A DNA stretch of 64,000 nucleotides, taken from assembly GCF_041734735.1 (NCBI RefSeq), contig NC_134899.1, positions 917,138 to 981,137 on the forward strand, given 5' to 3'. Below, piece after piece: positions 58,776 through 64,000 of this stretch. Source of the stretch: Babylonia areolata (Eukaryota > Mollusca > Gastropoda > Neogastropoda > Buccinidae). Every line of letters begins with the position of its first letter. The stretch's first letter is position 1. Made by a program: the position numbers and the translations under genes. The notes under the pieces were generated by a model. That model ran no database searches, was not told the origin of the DNA, and was given only the letters and a program-made list of their open reading frames with translations.

Positions 58776-60008
58776 TGCCATCACCCCTGTAGTCCTGTCA
58801 TACAGCCACTGTGTGCCATCACCCCTGTAGTCCTGTCATACAGCCACTGTGTGTCATCACCCCTGTAGTCCTGTCATACAGCCACTGTGTGCCATCACCC
58901 CTGTAGTCCTGTCATACAGCCACTGTGTGCCATCACCCCTGAGGTCCTGTCATACAGCCACTGTGTGCCATCACCCCTGTAGTCCTGTCATACAGCCACT
59001 GTGTGCCATCACCCCTGTAGTCCTGTCATACACAGCCACTGTGTGTCATCACCCCTGTAGTCCTGTCATACAGCCACTGTGTGCCATCACCCCTGTAGTC
59101 CTGTCATACAGCCACTGTGTGCCATCACCCCTGTAGTCATACAGCCACTGTGTGCCATCACCCCTGTAGTCCTGTCATACAGCCACTGTGTGCCATCACC
59201 CCTGTAGTACTGTCATACAGCCACTGTGTGCCATCACCCCCTGTAGTACTGTCATACAGCCACTGTGTGCCATCACCCCTGTAGTCCTGTCATACAGCCA
59301 CTGTGTGTCATCACCCCTGTAGTCATACAGCCACTGTGTGTCATCACCCCTGTAGTACTGTCATACACAGCCACTGTGTGCCATCACCCCTGTAGTCATA
59401 CAGCCACTGTGTGCCATCACCCCTGTAGTCCTGTCATACACAGCCACTGTGTGCCATCACCCCTGTAGTACTGTCATACACAGCCACTGTGTGTCATCAC
59501 CCCTGTAGTACTGTCATACAGCCACTGTGTGCCATCACCCCTGTAGTCCTGTCATACACAGCCACTGTGTGCCATCACCCCTGTAGTCCTGTCATACAGC
59601 CACTGTGTGCCATCACCCCTGTAGTACTGTCATACAGCCACTGTGTGCCATCACCCCTGTAGTCATACAGCCACTGTGTGTCATCACCCCTGTAGTCCTG
59701 TCATACAGCCACTGTGTGCCATCACCCCTGTAGTACTGTCATACAGCCACTGTGTGCCATCACCCCTGTAGTACTGTCATACACAGCCACTGTGTGCCAT
59801 CACCCCTGTAGTACTGTCATACAGCCACTGTGTGCCATCACCCCTGTAGTACTGTCATACACAGCCACTGTGTGTCATCACCCCTGTAGTCATACAGCCA
59901 CTGTGTGTCATCACCCCTGTAGTCATACAGCCACTGTGTGTCATCACCCCTGTAGTCCTGTCATACAGCCACTGTGTGCCATCACCCCTGTAGTCCTGTC
60001 ATACACAG
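58776..60008. repeat. minisatellite, 38/29 bp unit, ~34 copies, seeded at the SINE 5' end
   Basis: The core is GCCACTGTGTGCCATCACCC then CTGTAGTCCTGTCATACA. Short units lack CCTGT or have GTACTGT. The left end shares AGCCACTGTG with the first bases of the SINE (minus strand CACAGTGGCT). Confidence 0.95.
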
Positions 60009-60440
60009 CCAACCAAATCACTGCTTCTGTCCCAGCAAAAGGACACAGGGCAGATTACCCTTCTCTCTCTCTCTCACTCACACACACGCACGCACGCACG
60101 CACACACACACGCACGCACGCACGCACGCACACACGCACACACACACCAACTCTGTGGTCTTGCTTCCCTCACACTGTGCAATCACAAGACCATCTGCAC
60201 AATGCTTTCACAGAAAAATACCCATCATGCATTCCCGTGCCCCAAATCAACACCTTGTGCAAAAGAGAAAACAGACAGACATATCAAATGTTAGTAAACA
60301 ATGTTTCAGAGCAATACAAGAAACACTCTCTCAAGCACAACTTTCTAAACATGCACAAAACTGCACTCAGGCACGGCCATCAACTTGCAGACGCCTGTTA
60401 ACATTCAATTATTCAACTGAATAATTCTTTCAGTCTTTAT
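60009..60440. other. unique KIBRA intron sequence with CT/CA/CACG simple repeats
   Basis: 60060-60150 holds (CT)n, then CACACACGCACGCACG tracts. The rest is unique and no exon was seen. Confidence 0.6.
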
Positions 60441-61420
60441 GAAGCCAGATTTTCACTGAACAGACCTCTCTTCACTGAACCCTCTCTTCACTGAACAGAC
60501 CTCTCTTCACTGAACCCTCTCTTCACTGAACCCTCTCTTCACTGAACACACCTCTCTTCACTGAACCCTCTCTTCACTGAACACACCTCTCTTCACTGAA
60601 CACACCTCTCTTCACTGAACCCTCTCTTCACTGAACACACCTCTCTTCACTGAACCCTCTCTTCACTGAACACACCTCTCTTCACTGAACACACCTCTCT
60701 TCACTGAACCCTCTCTTCACTGAACACACCTCTCTTCACTGAACACACCTCTCTTCACTGAACACACCTCTCTTCACAGAACACACCTCTCTTCACAGAA
60801 CACACCTCTCTTCACAGAACACACCTCTCTTCACTGAACACACCTCTCTTCACTGAACACACCTCTCTTCACTGAACACACCTCTCTTCACTGAACACAT
60901 CTCTCTCTTCACTGAACACACCTCTCTTCACTGACCTCTCTTCACTGAACACACCTCTCTTCACTGAACACACCTCTCTTCACTGAACACACCTCTCTTC
61001 ACTGAACACACCTCTCTTCACTGAACATATCTCTCTTCACTGAACACACCTCTCTTCACTGAACACACCTCTCTTCACTGAACATATCTCTCTCTTCACT
61101 GAACACACCTCTCTTCACTGACCTCTCTTCACTGAACACACCTCTCTTCACTGAACATATCTCTCTTCACTGAACATATCTCTCTCTTCACAGAACACAC
61201 CTCTCTTCACTGAACACACCTCTCTTCACTGAACATATCTCTCTTCACTGAACACACCTCTCTTCACTGAACACACCTCTCTTCACTGAACACACCTCTC
61301 TTCACAGAACACACCTCTCTTCACTGAACACACCTCTCTTCACTGAACACACCTCTCTTCACTGAACATATCTCTCTCTTCACTGAACATACCTCTCTTC
61401 ACTGAATATACCTCTATTCA
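60441..61420. repeat. minisatellite, 19 bp unit (short 15 bp form), ~52 copies
   Basis: The unit is TCACTGAACACACCTCTCT; short forms are TCACTGAACCCTCTCT. ACATATCTCTC and TCACAGAAC variants cluster. Confidence 0.95.
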
Positions 61421-61439
61421 TAAAGTCACACAAACAAAC

Positions 61440-61810
61440 ACATCCACACACACACACACGCAACTGTGCATGCAGTCTCAGACACAGTTACACACACACA
61501 CACACATACACACACACACACATACACATGTCCATGCAGTCTCAGACACAGTTACACACACACACACATGCATGCAGTCTCAGACACAGTTACACACACA
61601 CACACACACACACATGTCCATGCAGTCTCAGACACAGTTACACACACACACACACACACACACATGCATGCAGTCGCAGACACAGTTACACACACACACA
61701 CACAGAGACACACACACACATACACATGTCCATGCAGTCTCAGACACAGTCACACCCACACACACACACATGGATACAGTCTCACAGACACACACACACA
61801 CACACACATA
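61440..61810. repeat. compound CA repeat with TGCAGTCTCAGACACAGTTA units
   Basis: (CA)n tracts alternate with ATGCAGTCTCAGACACAGTT; about six copies of the non-CA part. Confidence 0.93.
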
Positions 61811-61839
61811 CTAAGACATCACACCTTTCCACAACTGAC

Positions 61840-61946
61840 CGTTTCATCCTCTTCCTCCAAATCCTCTTCCTCCTCCTCCTCCTCTTCCTGGTGATTATGC
61901 CCAGCCAGTGCAGAGTCATAGGCGTGGCTTTCCATTTCTTCAGGAC
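61840..61946 (-). CDS. KIBRA: KIBRA/WWC internal exon (Glu-rich segment)
   Basis: On the minus strand the acceptor TGGATGCAG|GTCCTGAAG lies at 61947/61946 and the donor GATGAAACG|GTCAGTTG at 61840/61839. The 107-nt exon first completes a Gly codon (G|GT), then encodes PEEMESHAYDSALAGHNHQ and an acidic run of eight Glu, and ends DLEEEDET in phase 0. Vertebrate KIBRA has a Glu-rich stretch between the C2 domain and the aPKC-binding region, which matches this position. The reading frame is not the longest open one at this site. A stretch of this exon (GGAAAGCC.CGCCTATGACT) is the source of the array to its right. Confidence 0.87.
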
Positions 61947-61949
61947 CTG

Positions 61950-62868
61950 CATCCACACACTGTCATCACTCATAGGCCTGGCTTTCCACACACGTCATCA
62001 GTCATAGGCCTGGCTTTCCACACACTGTCAGTCATAGGCCTGGCTTTCCACACACTGTCAGTCATAGGCCTGGCTTTCCACACACTGTCATCACTCATAG
62101 GCCTGGCTTTCCACACACTGTCAGTCATAGGCCTGGCTTTCCACACACTGTCAGTCATAGGCCTGGCTTTCCACACACTGTCATCAGTCACAGGCCTGGC
62201 TTTCCACACACTGTCATCAGTCATAGGCCTGGCTTTCCACACACTGTCAGTCATAGGCCTGGCTTTCCACACACTGTCATCAGTCACAGGCCTGGCTTTC
62301 CACACAGTCATCAGTCATAGGCCTGGCTTTCCACACAGTCATCAGTCATAGGCCTAGCTTTCCACACACTGTCATCAGTCATAGGCCTGGCTTTCCACAC
62401 ACTGTCATCAGTCACAGGCCTGGCTTTCCACACACTGTCATCAGTCACAGGCCTGGCTTTCCACACACTGTCAGTCATAGGCCTGGCTTTCCACACACTG
62501 ACATCAGTCATAGGCCTGGCTTTCCACACACTGTCAGTCATAGGCCTGGCTTTCCACACACTGTCATCAGTCATAGGCCTGGCTTTCCACATACTGTCAT
62601 CAGTCATAGGCCTGGCTTTCCACACACTGTCATCAGTCATAGGCCTGGCTTTCCACACACTGTCATCAGTCACAGGCCTGGCTTTCCACACACTGTCATC
62701 AGTCATAGGCCTGGCTTTCCACACACTGACATCAGTCATAGGCCTGGCTTTCCACACACTGTCAGTCATAGGCCTGGCTTTCCACACACTGTCATCAGTC
62801 ATAGGCCTGGCTTTCCACACACTGTCATCAGTCAGGCCTGGCTTTCCACACACTGTCATCAGTCATCT
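61950..62868. repeat. minisatellite, 33/30 bp unit, ~29 copies, containing KIBRA exon-derived bases
   Basis: The + unit is CATAGGCCTGGCTTTCCACA then CACTGTCATCAGT; the short form lacks CATC's three bases. On the minus strand it contains TGGAAAGCCAGGCCTATGAC, nearly the coding bases of the exon at 61840-61946, fused to intron GATGACAGTGTGTGG. Confidence 0.95.
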
Positions 62869-63262
62869 CTCTCTTTTCTTTGTCTTATTCATTGACTTCT
62901 TGTTTTTCTTAGCTTTTTCTGCTTTCTGTTGTGAACAACGAATCTTAAAAATGATGTTCATATTCATTGTAAATTCTTTAAATATATTAATCTCCACGGC
63001 TGCTGAAAAAAAAAGAAAAAGAAAAAGGAAACAAGGTATGCCTGCAATGACTGGCATGTATATGCAGTTGGAAAATGTGTATTTCAACATAACTGCAATT
63101 GTGTAGCGTCCACCAGCCGTCAACAAAACAAACGAATTTAATCACATTCCTGAGCATGATGTAAACTGTTAGCGTGTTGTTGCTCCGCTGTCTATCTGTA
63201 CATGTGTGACATGTTTAGTGAATAAAGTTGTGTTTAAACCACACAGCACACACACAACTGAC
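62869..63262. other. unique KIBRA intron sequence
   Basis: About 390 bp, AT-rich, with an A-run near 63005. A + strand AATAAAG occurs near 63222 but is on the antisense strand of the gene. No exon was seen. Confidence 0.55.
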
Positions 63263-63340
63263 CCTGATTGCGAGTGAGGGTGGAAGTCTGTGAAGAGATA
63301 ATGGTGGACTCATCACTGCTCTCCTCCTTCAGCGACAGCA
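63263..63340 (-). CDS. KIBRA: KIBRA/WWC internal exon (first KIBRA exon seen; gene continues beyond window)
   Basis: On the minus strand the acceptor CACCCCACAG|TGCTGTCGC lies at 63341/63340 and the donor AATCAGG|GTCAGTTG at 63263/63262. The 78-nt exon has two bases completing a codon, 25 full codons and one base of the next Gly codon. It encodes LSLKEESSDESTIISS then QTSTLTRNQ. The Ser-rich SSDEST...SSQTSTLTRN pattern fits the WWC region after the C2 domain, as I recall it. The phase matches the G|GT start of the exon at 61946. Upstream exons (WW domains, coiled coil, C2) must lie past 64000. Confidence 0.9.
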
Positions 63341-64000
63341 CTGTGGGGTGGAGGGATTTGGCTTGACTGAAACATTGTCATCATCATCGTCACTAAACAC
63401 TGTGGGGTGGCTTGACTGAAACATTGTCACCATCATCACTAAACACTGTGGGGTGGCTTGACTGAAACATTGTCACCATCATCACTAAACACTGTGGGGT
63501 GGCTTGACTGAAACATTGTCATCATCATCACTAAACACTGTGGGGTGGAGGGATTTGGCCTGACTGAAACATTGTCATCATCGTCACTAAACACTGTGGG
63601 GTGGCTTGACTGAAACATTGTCATCATCATCACTAAACACTGTGGGGTGGCTTGACTGAAACATTGTCATCATCATCACTAAACACTGTGGGGTGGCTTG
63701 ACTGAAACATTGTCATCATCATCACTAAACACTGTGGGGTGGCTTGACTGAAACATTGTCATCATCGTCACTAAACACTGTGGGGTGGCTTGACTGAAAC
63801 ATTGTCATCATCATCACTAAACACTGTGGGGTGGAGGGATTTGGCTTGACTGAAACATTGTCATCATCATCACTAAACACTGTGGGGTGGAGGGATTTGG
63901 CTTGACTGAAACATTGTCATCATCGTCACTAAACACTGTGGGGTGAAGGGATCTGGCTTGACTGAAACATTGTCATCATCGTCACTAAACACTGTGGGGT
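63331..64000. repeat. minisatellite, ~46 bp unit, ~14 copies, seeded at a KIBRA 3' splice site, running off the window
   Basis: The + unit is CACTGTGGGGTGGCTTGACT then GAAACATTGTCATCATCATC and ACTAAA; a longer form has GGTGGAGGGATTTGGC. On the minus strand each unit carries CCACCCCACAGTG, the acceptor at 63341 plus the first exon bases. Confidence 0.96.

Noticed and set aside
61782-61991. Arg-rich frame (RKRRRRRKR) over the acidic KIBRA exon
   Set aside because: Shadow frame; the spliced frame gives the Glu-rich segment, with matching phases at both ends.
1-64000. Assembly artefact as the cause of the arrays
   Set aside because: Not fully excluded, but the arrays have distinct units, internal variants and higher-order order, and are linked to exon edges. 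Copy numbers, above all at 37-50 kb and 56.7-58.5 kb, should be treated as approximate.

Overview
The window is animal nuclear DNA, most likely from a gastropod mollusc. The coding sequence is split into short GT-AG exons. Three tRNA-type SINE families look molluscan from memory; no database was searched. About four fifths of the 64 kb is tandem minisatellite, in roughly 45 separate arrays. I see no bacterial genes, rRNA genes, true tRNA genes, CRISPR arrays or virus-like elements.

Two convergent protein-coding genes are present. On the + strand, the last two exons of a DHHC palmitoyltransferase (1-128 and 4850-5077) carry the last membrane span, the TTxE motif and the conserved C-terminal block. 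On the - strand, eight exons (63340 down to 28386) encode about 342 residues of the C-terminal third of KIBRA/WWC, a Hippo-pathway scaffold. These include the Glu-rich segment, the aPKC-binding region with RTSLDLELDLQA, and a C-terminal -GEEV PDZ-ligand-like end. Codon phases agree at every junction, so the gene looks intact. The N-terminal WW and C2 parts would lie beyond 64000.

Layout: 129-4849 is the last DHHC intron (three arrays, then a SINE split by three more). 5078-28385 is the inter-gene or 3'UTR zone with about 20 arrays and a second split SINE. 28386-64000 is KIBRA, whose introns are nearly all arrays. The largest array, 37153-50167 (about 13 kb), is purine-rich on + and CU-rich in the KIBRA transcript. 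It lies in a 20.7-kb intron and starts 35 nt from a 5' splice site.

The main unexpected pattern is that arrays are seeded at gene and SINE landmarks. All eight KIBRA exons have an array touching their 3' splice site. In seven of them the unit carries a copy of that acceptor, often with the first exon bases. In one (56657-58535) about 30 near-identical units each look like a 21-nt in-frame microexon. The one DHHC internal exon has its 5' donor amplified instead, so arrays always lie on the right-hand side of the exon in DNA coordinates. Two SINEs have internal segments expanded in place, and an unexpanded relative at 58540-58775 shows the original order.
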